From: Bathymodiolus brooksi
Taxonomy: Eukaryota > Mollusca > Bivalvia > Mytilida > Modiolidae
Assembly (NCBI GenBank): GCA_963680875.1
Contig: OY804589.1
Span: 16,946,413-17,010,412, forward strand
DNA: 64,000 nt
Direction of reading: 5' to 3'
Below are positions 47,780 to 61,900 of this stretch, piece by piece; within the stretch, counting starts at the first letter, position 1, and every line of letters begins with the position of its first letter. Position numbers and translations under genes: made by a program. The notes beneath the pieces are model-generated. The model had not been told where the DNA came from and made no database searches. It worked only from the letters and a program-made list of their open reading frames with translations.

Positions 47780-49310
47780 AAACTAAATGTCAAAGATGTG
47801 TTTTACTTAGCTGTTGAACCGTAGCTTTTCCTGTTTTGAACCCATTTATAAATTACAATTTTATGGGGATTATTTCTGTGAGAAAGCATATATATACGAA
47901 AATATTACATAATACTGATAGTCAAGAGAGTTACGATCAAATGTCAATAGTAAATCTCATGTTTAATTTTTAGCTTTTCTAAAAAAAATTATTATTGTAT
48001 CATAAATATAATAAAATTACATAACTACAAAAAGGGAAACCTTTCTGATAATTTGGAACATCATTTCAGAAAATAAAATACATTTCAACACGTTACATCT
48101 AATAGTTTATTAAAAACTTTCTAAATAATTTATTTTAAAATCAATGTATATTATATTAGAGGTGCATGTATGGTGTTTAACACCACTTTCACGCCAAAGC
48201 CCCTCTACTCTTTCATATTAGACAATTCTTTAAGTGTAAAACTGTCTGTAAATAATAAATCTGTTTAATGTAAATATTCTGTTTACATATAATACTTGTC
48301 TGCTGATTCATGCGATTTGTACACAATGTAGACCCATTTTAACAGATCGTTATCATGAAATGAAGTACACACCACGATATAGCTGATAAAGTTTGCGTTC
48401 AACATCAATCAATCAATCAATAAATATATGACAAAAACAAAAAATAATCGTGTTTTCCCTATTTTCACTTCAACATGATCACACACTGTCTGACATTATA
48501 TCTACAGAATTGCAAAAAATGGGGTCCTTCTTCGTTAAAAGGTGTGACATGTGAAAGAATTATTTTTGTATCCTATATTATGATCAAATTGTAATTTTCT
48601 ATGTTTTCTATGTTTTGTTTGTTTGTATTTGTATTTGCTTGACCCACATGGGTGTATTATTATGCAAATAAAGAATATTATATTATATTGAATTGTATTG
48701 AATCACATTTCATGGATGAAATATGAAAGAAATATATTTGTGATGTAATATGTGTTACACAAAATGAAGCAAGCTTGACAAATGGACTAATATTTTTTTT
48801 TCAATTTCAAACCAAAATGATCACACTTAAATATTAGATATAATAAAAATTGCCTTGAAAAATATTGAAATAACAACGAAATATATTGCATGATTAAATA
48901 ATATTTCTAATACAATGTAATTAAATGTGTAGTACACACAATGAAGATTAGAAATCAATATTAATGATGCATTGCATAAATAGCATGTCAGATTTCATGT
49001 ACAGTCAAAGCTGTATATAAAAACACCCAATGGAACCTGCCCTTTATAAGACATTGTCCTTTATATACATGTTCTAATTATATACACTATTCATTAATAA
49101 GGAAAATGAGCCTGCCCTTTATAGACAGAGATTTGTTACATGTATATAGAAATGCTCTTTAAAGTAGGGTATACTGTATTCCATTCCAATCAGATCTTAT
49201 GTTTTTAGAATATAATAACAGAGATCCCTGTGGTGGCCAATACACATGCTTTTAGTTCAAGGATAATCAGGATAATCTGGTATGTGTATTGATGATCTGA
49301 AACACACAAA
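47780..49310. other. AT-rich intergenic stretch
   Basis: Apart from small SINE-1 fragments (48165-48200, 48365-48425) and the foldback-like element at 49000-49180, nothing could be recognised. Confidence 0.5.
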
Positions 49311-49534
49311 AATAAATTAAATAGTATAACCGATTAAATTGAACGAGTATTTGCTGTTCAATTTGTTAGTAGTATCAGATATTACTTTTTATCTTAAGAA
49401 TAATGGTCTTTAATCAATATATTATACCTTCCAAGCTAGTCGTCAGAATAACGCGACGGGTGTCACTAATGGAACAAGAACTGAAACCCGTCCTATCCAC
49501 CCGAGTTCAATCCAGGTGTCATAGAGTAAACCTT

Positions 49535-49985
49535 CCCCATAGTAGATTAACACCCCGGAAGATTTACTATATAGTAAACCTTCCCCTATGGGGGAACGTT
49601 TACTGTATAGTATTTATTCCGCATAGTAAACTTTCCTACCTACTCAAATACTGCAAAATGGCTCCATACATTTTTTTTTACCTTTTAATCATACCCGGAT
49701 ATAATTAATGGTATATAGCAATAAAATTTAACACGATTAAGGTGCTAAATTTCGAATCAATAGTAATTATCCGGATTAAGGGGAAACATTTACTATATAG
49801 CAAAATATTCGGGGGGATGATCGGCTATGGATGGGGGAATATTTGCTATATATTAAATTTTCCCCCGGGGGAATATTTACTATATAGTCAAGTATCCGGG
49901 AGGAAGGCTTACTATATTGCAAATATTCCAAGGGGGAATGTTCACTATATAGTAAACATTCAAGGGGAAGGTTTGCTATACGACA
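49535..49985. repeat. Array of TTACTATATAGTAA palindromes, second copy
   Basis: This is the duplicate of the array at 205-715 with several units changed or lost. It is again embedded in an R2 tail that resumes at 50000. Confidence 0.75.
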
Positions 49986-50517
49986 CCGGTATTTAATGGG
50001 TTCGGGTTTCTCGACCTTTAGTTTTCTGTGTAGTGATTTTTAGATCGTTGTTTATCCGTTTTCTTTTGGTCATTGTGTTTTTCGTCCCCATTCGTTTACC
50101 CAATTCTAATTACCCCTTTGATGTCTTCAAACGCTTTTAACTACGAGCATTCATTGACCCTACTATTGTATTCTGAATAATTGCTTGCTTGACAAGATGC
50201 GATAATGCTATGTTTTTCGCAAACAATCCTTTACAGTCCCTTTTTTCTTGCCTTCCTAATGGGGTGTGTTACTAGATATTTGAATGGTCAGATTTATTGA
50301 TCATACCAACTGTGCCCATATATAGATATAGATAACATATCGACAAAGATAAAGATAAACAATTCCGGTCGTCATTATCTCCATTATGTAGCATAACTCT
50401 TTTGCAGCCAAAACAAAAACAAAAAACCCCCCAAAATATCGTCATTACGGTCATCACATCTTCCAAGCATCTTTTGGGACAATTTATAAATTGAGCTACA
50501 CATTCTTTGGTATATTC

Positions 50518-50523
50518 TTTATT
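50518..50523 (-). promoter_or_regulatory. Gene B polyadenylation signal AATAAA
   Basis: AATAAA is at the same distance from the stop as in gene A. It sits in duplicated sequence, so the two signals are not fully independent evidence. Confidence 0.6.
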
Positions 50524-50552
50524 GACATACACTACTTATATATTACTTAATC

Positions 50553-50618
50553 TTACCTCTTGTATTCGTTGTACAATGGAACACTGTTTGGTCTTAGACG
50601 TGATCTTTTGATTGCGAA
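50553..50618 (-). CDS. Gene B last coding exon
   Basis: The acceptor is a pyrimidine tract ending tttaccag before 50618. It encodes FAIKRSRLRPNSVPLYNEYKR and stop TAA (50555-50553), followed 30 nt on by AATAAA. As in gene A, the stop lies inside AG/GTAAGA. Confidence 0.85.
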   Translation of the reverse strand, partial: FAIKRSRLRPNSVPLYNEYKR

Positions 50619-52915
50619 CTGGTAAAAAGAAAAATGGACAATTGAAATATATTATGAATAGATTGAAGATAGCAAAGAGGTAATCATAATCCTTAATAAT
50701 GATATACAAACAATACAATGGCCAAGCGAAAAAGAAGAAAATGGAAACAATAAAAGAAATGTTTAAAAACACTACACACTTAAACCCCATTAAAACCTGA
50801 TATATGTGCATCTCCCAAGCCAGAACCGTTTTCTTATTTTGATGAAATTAATCATCACGGCTTAACGAAAAGCTTGAAGATACCAAAGGGATAATCAGAA
50901 GCCGTAAATTGACAGACAAGACAACACAATGTCGGAAAGAAAAAACAAAGACAAAAGGACAAACAGCGATCTAGAAAATTAAAATTAAACTTTCTTTTCA
51001 TAATTTTGATTGGTTGCATTACGACATCAGATATATGTAATATTAACCGTGTTTGGCTATTATGTTTAGGCTCTTTGATTTTCTTGCTCCAAAATATTTT
51101 TAAATTATTTGAATTTCAACTTTGAGTGTATCTGATGAATCGACGTGTATAACACATTATATACATACGTTTTTTGTTACTTACCTCCTCTGGACAAAAG
51201 GCTGCATTGTTGTAAGAACATTCACTTTTCCTGACATTGCCTAGTGACAATGGGTTATATACGTTCGTCTATAAAGATAAACAATACGAATTAGGATTAA
51301 ATAAAACGAATATATTGAATTTAGTGCACACGACGTGTTTCTGGAATAACATACACCAGACACCTCCAAGTCAAAATATTGTACATGTTTTAGATATCTA
51401 CGTTTTTGCTACTATCACTTTGTTGATGTCTCTCCTGGTGAACTCACATTTACAGTTCCTAAGTAATATAATCTATTTAAGTCCCTCTTATAAGGTGACA
51501 TTAACCGATGTTGGCTACTGTTTAGGTCTATTGGTTTACTTCTTCAGAAAGACGTTCAAATTAGTTAAGTTTTCAATTATTCGATTTTGAGCGTGTCCGA
51601 TGAATGCCATTCCAGTAACGTGTCGTGTGCACTAAATTAAATATATACGCTTTTATTTATTTTATTTGTTTATAAATAATACAGACCTGTTCGCAAAATG
51701 CACTTATATGTGTTCATTTTGTGTAGTATATTGCTGTCATCTTTTTACAACAGATTGACTAAATTCCATATGCATTAGACAACATGATGTCTTGTTACTT
51801 GCCACATTTGTGCGTGTGAGTTATTGTTGTTTATCGCCAAATGAGCAATTTTACAGTTATGTCATGTAAAGAACAAGTTACATTCAATGAGATGTTATCC
51901 ACTGTGTACTAGACCATGATACTTAGTTAAATGCTAGCTCATTGAAACAACAGTCAGCGGATAGACATTTCGTCGCAACACCTGAACTAATTATCTGGAT
52001 TCCTGGCAAATTTGTTTTTGCCCTTACTGAATGCTGCATGCTTAGATGAATCGTTGCAGCGACCACATTATTTAGCTTGACCCGACCGGGGCTTCGAACC
52101 ACGACATGCTGCACTCGATGCGATGGCACGCTTACCATTACACTAACAATGCAATTTTCCCCCCAGTAAATACCATTGTGCTATACTAATACTAAGACAT
52201 CAAAGGACCTACATTTCTTCTGTTAGCATCTCCTCCTATTATTGTATATCTTCTGTTGTCCTCATACGTCTGTATAGATGGTCTATGACGTCGACTTAAA
52301 TGGCCCAAGGGATGGTTGTAACCAAACGTATCATAGTCCTTCCTGCAAAGATATCGTATTGTAATATTTGTAAAGTGTGCTTACAACCAAGGACTTTTCA
52401 TTTCTAATTAATTCATCGTGACAACGACAACACGATCAAGGTAATTTTCAATGAAAGTTTGAAGATACCAAAGAGGTAGTCAGAAGCTGTAAATCGACGA
52501 AAGCCATGCAATGGTCAAAAGAAAAAGGACAAAAGAAAAAATAATGATCAATAAAACACTAAGCAGACAACCAAAGTTTGAGAAGCACAAATTCCACAAA
52601 ACACGGGGTTGCTTACAGGTTCACCAGAAAGGTGAACTAGACTTGCTCTACTATTGGCCCCTACCTTATCCAATGAGAGCCAATTGACTACTATTAATGG
52701 ATTCTACTGTCTTCACCTGTAGTTAGGTAACTACAACCAACTGATCCTTCTTTCTTCACCAGTAATCTGTTAGCTACAGTCATCTAACTATATCCTCTTC
52801 AATAATAGTCTGTTAACCAATATGATTCTAATTGATAATTTTGTACGATCAACAAACGTACAATGTGGTTAATGAATAAAAGTTGTTCTCCGAGAGCTCC
52901 ATATCATTTCATGAG

Positions 52916-52952
<37 letters not shown>

Positions 52953-55900
52953 GTCTGAAAATTAAACCAAACAGTGTTAGAATTAGATTTTAGAGCTGTC
53001 AAATTTTTGTTCTTCCCTCGACGGGATTTGAACCCACACCATTGTTACACTGCAGCACCATTCGCTTAGCCTTACGTCCAGCGCCCTAGACCACTCGACT
53101 ACATCCACTCCCTAAAAAAGGAGCTTCAATAGTCGTAGTGTTACCTTGTCTCGTAAGGCAAATCTAGGGATAGGCGTAAGACATGTGTATAAGCGTGTGT
53201 AGATGGTACATATATACTTAATATTATAATTTGACAGCAATCTAACTCAGCAATTTTTAATATATTGGATAGGATAATGAAGAATTATTCATTATACAGT
53301 CACAGGAAATAAAGTATATATATATATTACGAATTTAGTTTGTTACACATATTTTCATTGGTTCTTCAACCTTGAATGTCAGCATATATTCGGAAAACAG
53401 ACGGGGTATATATGTACGTTTTCGGTCTCCCTCATTTGGGCCCCAAAAAACAATAACAACGTGGTTTACAAAAACAGAAATATTTACGCTTCACTGAATC
53501 AATATCATAATACGGAATAATAAATGTATTTTTACCAAATTAAATGCTGTTTTTAAACTCAAAACGGTTGTATGAACACACAAGATATTCTTTTCTTCAA
53601 TAACAAATTTAAATATACCTTTCACAAATCTACACCAACCACTCAATTCGTGCAACGGGTGCAACTATCCTCGGAAGAAACTGTTCAATGGCACAAATTA
53701 TGGCAGTTATCGGACACAAATCTGCCTCGTCAGTTGCAGTATATCAACGTGTTCCATCAAAGGAAAAACAAGTTATGGGAGACATTATCACAAATTCTGT
53801 TCGTGGAGAGCAACCTTCTCAACTATCCTCAATAATGCCACCGCACAGTACTTCCCGGTTGCAACTCATGCCGCCGACACAAAACAGTTTAAGTTCAACA
53901 TCACTTGTTCAAATGAGAGCCAATACACATGTTTCATCGTCGGTTACGGATGTCGTTGACATTTTGGATGTAAATTATGATGATTTATTTTGTGATTATA
54001 ACACTCTTACAACAGTTAATTCCGTCACAAACACCAGAACAATTCAGCAAACTCCCATGTTCCACGGCTGTACCATTACAAATTTGAACATAACAATCAA
54101 CAAGTTAAAGTGTGTTAAAGTTTCCGCCTTTAAAACTTTCGAGGTCACGGGGCCACACCAAATTTTTGCTTTTTGTTAACATTTTAATTATTGAAATTGT
54201 TTCACAAACCCGTTGTTTTGTAATGTAATATATTAATGTTATAATTATAAAGTTTATTAAATTTACTGCATATGAAATTGTGTTGGTTTAGAAATATTGA
54301 ACAGGATTTTCCTTTATGAGACACCTCAGTACATAAAATATCACGTGACAAATAGTTGACGTCATTGAACAAAGAATGTCAGAGGTACGAAAAGGGACAT
54401 CTAGAAATACGGAAAATGAAAATAAAAGATGCAAAATATTTAATAAGGTTTTAAATATGAATTGGGACTATGTACGTGGTAAAAAAAAACAAAAGGAAAA
54501 TAAAAATAAACAAACAAAAAGGAAACAAACAAAAAGAAATAAATATTTTTTTTTTTAGCAAATTTATACGACAGTTTGGTTCTGTATTTAACAAAAAAAT
54601 GGTTAAATCCGTAATATATTTGTTATTCAGCTATCAGGGAATATAGACCATAAGCCGGGAATGTCACATTATATGCCCTGTCTGATAGCTGAATAGCATA
54701 TAATATATATATCTTACCTCCTACATAGATGTAAGAAAATGATTGGTTTAGCGTGAACACGTGGACGCCCTGTATAACTCATACAGGGCGTCTGAGCCTC
54801 TTGTATGTTTTTCATACAGGGTTAGTAAATTTCATACAGGGCTAGTAAATATTTTATAGACTCTTAAAAGTAAGAAAAAACTCAGAACTTCAAATCCAAA
54901 GGGTGGTCGGTAAGATATATTCGCTACACAGTGTGTTAGTGACCTAATACGTTATATACGGGGTCTCGCCCCATATGGAATTTACTGACCCCGTATATAA
55001 CGTATTAGGTCACTAACACACTGTGTAACTAATAATATATATCATACAAAAGTGTAGGAACGTGGCAATATACATTATTTTTTACATAATATTGTTTTAT
55101 GTTTATACTTACATGTAATTAATATTATCATGTTCCTTCCTACGTCTTTTACATACAACACAAATGACAATAAATATGATAATAAATAAAGCACCGATCC
55201 CACATACAATGGCTATGATATATTTAGATTCTAAGGCTAATTTTTCTGTTGTTATGTCACATCTCTCACCGGAATAAACATAATGACCGTCTTCGTTACA
55301 TCTGAAACAATATATAAATTGTCATACAAATTGCAAATTAGCAACTTATGGTCGACAATTAAACCCAACAGTGAATCACTCTTCCTATTGTCCTCGAATG
55401 AATTGCCAAAGAGAAATATCATTATCTAAAACCATATACCAAGACCCAATTTACATGGTACTTAGAGTACAAACTCCTGCTTTAATCCAACATTTCTTGT
55501 ATATACCACTGCGAGTAGGTTTCATGATTTCTGGGAAATCAATGGCATTTAGCATCAATTTAAACACGAGAAGACAATATTTTCATCACATGTTTGAGAG
55601 CCAGCAATATTTACTAATATTCATATATTCAATGAAAATGGCACAATGCCATACACTTGACAAACCAAAAATAGCAACCGAAAACAATTTTTTACAGGAA
55701 GTGAAAATCTATATGTTTTATGTTACTCTATATAGATGTCAGCAAAAGGGAAACTAAGCTTTATTGCATCACACATTTATCATAAGTTATAATCGTAGTC
55801 CAAAGTCAAACGAGTTTTAATTTTAATGCATGACTAAATATCACATAGATGTTAAATATCTTAGCGTATTAAGTTCGTATGGTTATGATTATGGTGTTTA

Positions 55901-58900
55901 ACGCCACGTTAAGCAATATTTCAGTTATTTCGCGGCGGTAGGTGTTATTGGTGGAGGAAACCGGAGTACACAGAGAAAACCAACAACCTGTGGCAAAACA
56001 CGGACAAATTTAATAACACAAAAGGTTGCATTGTGGATACCACCCTATCAACGGGATTCAAACTTTAGTGGCGAAAGGCAGTTATTGCACAGGTATTTGT
56101 AAATCCAACTATCATACAATCACGACCATGACAGCCACATGTATGTAATTTACTGGTAGAGATCCTATGTGAATGATGTAAATGTATTAAAACTATGCTT
56201 CTCCTTCCTCAGGCATGGAGGTTGACTTTAACCGATATCCGCTATATTATTTACGCCCGTTGGTTTACCTGCAGCTACAGACTTTAAATTGTTTGTATTT
56301 GCAATCCCATACATAGCATTATACGTTTTAGAATCTAATTAATGTTTGTTTCATTTCATCAGTCGATCTGACGAGGTTTCCGTTTGTCGTTTTTCTTCCA
56401 TTTGTGGTCATTGTGTTGTCTGTGCTTCTTCAATTTACGGATTCTGATTACCTTTTGGTATCTTCAAACTCTTCTTATAACAGTTGTAAATATGACACAT
56501 ATTTGCTTAATGAATCACGAGTGAGAAAATATTACTTAACGCCTGTTAATCCATACACAATTTCTCTTTGCTTCAATGAAGATTTAAAATACAAATAGAC
56601 TGCTAAGTTGACTTACACACATCGCTTCTCTCCAGCTGAATCTTTGTGGCATGTTCCATGATCACACCACTTCGATTTGTCCTTACATATCTGTACACAC
56701 AGATTGTTAACGATGATGTACTCATCACTTCCACATGTGTTTTTTGCTTTATTTTCTTCGATTTGTTTGAAAGCTGGAAATTAAACAGTAATCACCGATA
56801 ATTTACTAAGCGCATCCTTACATATACGATAAGAAGAATAATACAGTTTGCAGCTGTGATCAACATGTTTACATTTTCAAAACTGGGGTAAAAATAATTC
56901 CATGTATATGAAGATTCACACACGCGTTTTTCCGGACAAATTGCTTTCAGGGTGAAATCGAATATTTAAAGTACCTTTGTACATACATACATTAAAATGT
57001 TAAAGTTGTTTCTATATATATTTATTTTCCGGAAAAAATACTGAAGATTGCTTTCTATTTACATCGATTTTAGTAAAAAAGTTGATTTCCGGTGATGTCA
57101 TTTCCAAGGAATTTATAGATTCAAAATGTCGTCAAATTAAAAAATGTCAAAAAAATCGTCAGTTTGTCGAGTAACTTTCAGACTGAAAACATGGAGGTCA
57201 GTAAATTTTGATTTATTATATCTGCCCTTCCACTTGAATAATAAGATTATAGATATAATGAAAAAATTGTAAACTAACGATTGAAATATTATTTGCTGAT
57301 TTCTTGGGACCTGGTATAAATGATGTTACTAGCGTTGTGTTGGCAACTTTTAGATAACATACTATTGATGATATGTTTTGTATTTTCCTTCGATTTTGGT
57401 CTGAGAAATCCATTGACGTAAGACATATCAACGACAATATAAATACATTTGTCCAAATAACTTGATGATACCATTTAACATTTCGTCTATTGTGCTTTTA
57501 GTTTTGTTTGTCTTTGTCCTGTGTCTTGTGTGCCCAATGTTGCCAGTTCCTCTGGATTGTTCTTATTTGATTGTCCCTTTGGTTTTCATGAACGTGCATT
57601 GTAAAATAATGGATTTGTATTCAACACCGACTTGTGTTCTCCAGTATATAGTTCAACCCACCATGTCTTTAGAAATGCCTGTACCAAGTCAGGGTCATTA
57701 CGGTTTTCACAGTTTTCCGGTTGTTGACTGATTTTGTCTGTTTATATAATTATGAGTTTTTACTTTCCCTTTGTAAGATTGTTCGGAGTTCGGTAATTTT
57801 GTTATTACCCTTATTTAGGTACTGACGTGATTCATAAGATATATGTTTTTTTATCGAAATTTTCATGTCGCGCATCTTTTTAGTTTTTTGTGTTTTGTTT
57901 TGTTTGTTTGTTGTTTTGTTTGTCTTCGTACTGTTTTACGTATCCACTATTGCCAGTTTCCTTGGACTTCCCATTCTTGATTGCCCCTATAGGTTTCTCT
58001 AACGTTTATTTGAACTTTCTAGGTCATGTGATTATTAATAAAATTAAGGTTCGCCTCCCTCAGGCATGTGCGACCTAGCTGAATTTTGCTATCCTGTTTA
58101 GGTCCTTTAGTGTCTTGTTCTCAAAGACTTTTAAGTGAATGAGCTTTCAAATATTTTGGCTTTGGGCATACCTGATAAATATTTGTTTAGGTTATTCCAG
58201 AACCACATTGTTGATATCTACGTTTCTATTAAGCTTAATTCGTACTAACCATCGACTCATGTTCTCAGTGTTCTGCTTTATGTAGCTTAGGCTTAACTTT
58301 AACTCATCGCCTACTAATGTATCATTGAATTCAGTTTTGTTTACTTTGAGCTTTGATATAACCCACCTATAATTAATGTTGTTATTGTGTTCTGCTCAAT
58401 GAACTTTGGGGTCAACAAAAGGTTGCCAAGGGAGCCATTTACAGACAATTCTTTCGTTTTCTGTAGTATTTCATCTCCAAGTCTTTTTGTTGAAGTGGTT
58501 TTTTTACATGGTTTCACATATATGAAAAAGTGTGGTTGTATACTACCATGGCTATAGAAAAAGTTAAGAAGAAATATAAACAGCAAAACACAAATGCTGA
58601 AATGTTCAGCTCAAAGAAATGGCAGTATACAAAGAAAAATTATAGTGATAATATTATATATATGACAACTGTTTTCACGAAGATTACACAAATAATGCAT
58701 AAACAGCTTCACCCCGTCACCTGTTATTGAAGTGCCTGTGCCACGACAGGGAAGTATGCGGTCATGTATATGTCATGTAGGGGTATCGATTTTGCCTCTG
58801 TTTTCAAAATGGTTCGCTAATATTTTGGAACTTTTGCGACTGTGTGGTATTTTTTCTGCATTTTATATCTTTTGCTTGGTTACATATTAGAATGCTATTC

Positions 58901-61900
58901 GTTTGATAACATAAACGAATTGTTTTAATTGTTTCATTGAGCTTGGTGATGAATATTAACTATAGTAAACTATATCTTACAAATGATTTTAAAAGTCATC
59001 TGATATCTCTATTTGTTACGGATTATTCAACTAATACGTTAGAAATAAACTGAATTATGCACGAAAGCAAAATGAATAAAAAAAAAACAATATTATAATT
59101 TGCCCATTTCTCTGTGTGTCGCTGGACCAATCAAATACAGAATACATGTACCACTTGCATTTTTTGGGGGTGTATTATTTTACGGATTTATTTATTTTTC
59201 ATTTTGATTTTGCTTTGTTTTATTTTTGGCATTGGTTCGTTTTTTTAAATGTTGTGCTGCTACATTTAACCGATATCTACTTCATGCAGTTCTAATGATT
59301 GGCACTTCCAACAAATTACAAATAATGCTTACAATTAAAATCCATTAATCGAAAATACCCTTTGGCTTTATCTTATTTAAAAAAGTAAATATTGATTACC
59401 TAAAGCTATATACTGTGACATTTTCAAAACCATCAATCTTGTTATACACCTGATTCAACTGAAAAAATATACCAGTAAATAGACTTTCTTAAATATGTAA
59501 GTATTGTTATAAAGATATACAAATGCAATACACATGATTTCTAATATCACCCTAAGCTAGCAACTGTTTGGAAGGAGAATGATGCATCACTATATATTTC
59601 CAGCTCACCTTATGAACACAGGTGGTCATCCTGACCCACGATAAATATAGAATATTGTTGAAAGTGACATAAAACATAAAATGTATTCTTAATCAACCCT
59701 GATATTTACTCTCTAATAGTTCTAATCAATAAATGCTGAATTAGGATAATTGTCAACTACATCTTTACTGGCGCCCAAAGATTTTGAAATTATACGGATT
59801 TCCGTTCTGTTGACTATAAGCTTACCTAATGACAGTATTTCTGAAGCGGGCCGTGCGCATTTAATTAGATATTTGCGTTTTTATCATTATCGCTAGATCG
59901 ATACATAGTATCTTTGCTGGTGGACTATTAGCCCTCGAGGGTAACATCTGCCTAGTGGTCATGGTTTATCAGATATATCTATGTTTGACGTTTAAGTCAT
60001 CACATCGAAAGTTTTACTGTCGCCACATTAACGTGGCTAACCGTTACGGAATATCTGGGTCACAAATGACAACGGATATGTTCCACTTGTCGTAAGCACT
60101 TATCGGTCCTTCCATCATTCATAACATCACCGTGTTTGTAAGCAAGAATAACGCGACGGCTGCCAATAGTAGAGCAGGTACTGCCTACCCCTACGTTCAC
60201 CAATAGTGAGGTTCGTGTTGCTTAATCTTTAGTTTTCTGTGTAGTATTTTGTATTTCATTCTTTGCTGTTGTTTTCCTTTTGTTGGCGTTGCATTCCGGT
60301 AGTTTGTCCTTCGATCAACGGGTTCTTATTACCCCTTTGGTATTTTCAAACTTTTCTTTCAAATTATTTGCTAAAACGGACCTCAAGTTATGTAAAGGTC
60401 ATAAACACGAGACGTACTGACAAAGGTAAATCTTAAATCTCCGAGGCCTATCATCGAATGCATGAAAACAGCAAAGCAAACTAGTAATTACCTAAAGCTG
60501 AAAGAAGTTCTTGATATTAAAATAACATCAACATACTAGCCAATTTTACCTGGCCTGTTTATGCGCTTTTCATTTTATTGCTCCAAAAGATGCAATCAAC
60601 TCAGACATGGTAAGGTCAATATAAGGATACAGTGGTGTGTTATAGGTATGTGATCCTTTGTGTTCAATGGTTTAAGGTGAACTATGGTTGTTCGTTTTGT
60701 TGATATTAGTGGAATTGTTGACCATAACTGTTTAAACTTTCTTTCCATAAACATTATATAATTTAGCAATCGACAGATCTTCAGAGAGAATAGCGAAAGT
60801 GTATTAATACAAAACGCAGTTTAAAATTTAATTGACCCACACACATTAATGAATAAAGATAACAATATAATACAAATAAAGGTAAAAATATTAAGGACAC
60901 TCTGATCTCTGAAAATAATATCTTAAATAAAGTAAGCACTTTTTTTTCTCTCAATATCTCCTTAACTGAACATTAAAACCAGGAAATTTCTAACCCTATT
61001 CAATAACGAAACATAATAATTCAATTCAGTATACATGTAAGAACTTACGAGCCCCTCCATCTTAACTTTGTAGTGACAAAACCGTTTGGTTGAAATATTT
61101 CCAAGCTGATCTCTCCAAGTCTCGTTTAATGAAATCTGGAGGTCAATTCTAAGAACAATTCCTGAAATGAAATAAAAATATAATTAGTATTTTAGAAGAA
61201 TTAAAAAAAGTCAAATGTTTTGAATACCAATTTCATGAAATGCTATGGGAATGGTTGAATTTATGTGAGTTCGCGTTTCCCACAATTCAATAATTATTGT
61301 TTCATATTGCAGGACTACCAGGAAAATTATTGCAGTTGGAATTTGATCTATTCTTCATTGCAATGTTGGTTTGAGAACAATTTCTGTGTACACTTTAATA
61401 TATCATTACACTACGATATCGGTGAGCAATTCTCATTCTTATTCTAGATACAAAGAATAAAAAAATATTGAACTATTAGACCATAAACTTTTATAAACCT
61501 TACCTTTCTGTGGCGTCTTGGAAAATGGTTTCGTTGTTGTAACAGCATTAGACGAAGATACGGTAGCAATTGTTGATGTAATGACTGCCGCATCACTAGC
61601 TGTTGGTTTTGTTGATGGTACTGAAGTAACATTTGATGTAGTCACTGCTGGTGTAGGAACTTCAGTTGTGGTAGAAGATATTGTAGTAGCTTGAGTTGTG
61701 GTAGTAGGTGTTGTAGTAACTTGAATTGTGGTAGTAGGTGTTGTAGTAACTTGAGTTGTGGCAGTAGGTGTTGTAGTAACTTGACTTGTGGTAGTAGGTG
61801 TTGTAGTAACTTGACTTGTGGTAGTAGGTGTTGTAGTAACTGGTGTTGTGGTAGTAGAGATTGTATTAACTTGACTTGTGGTAATAGGTGTTGTAGTAAC

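Larger units (their letters stand above)
49313..52410. repeat. Segmental duplication, copy 2 (last three exons and 3' flank of gene B)
   Basis: This is the partner of 1-3985. The left border is sharp, near 49313, after unrelated AT-rich sequence. It is shorter than copy 1 because the foldback element and a full SINE-1 of copy 1 are absent. Confidence 0.85.

Noticed and set aside
55371..55757. 128-codon plus-strand frame in the gene B intron
   Set aside because: No recognisable domain, no splice context, no copy in gene A and ordinary AT-rich composition.
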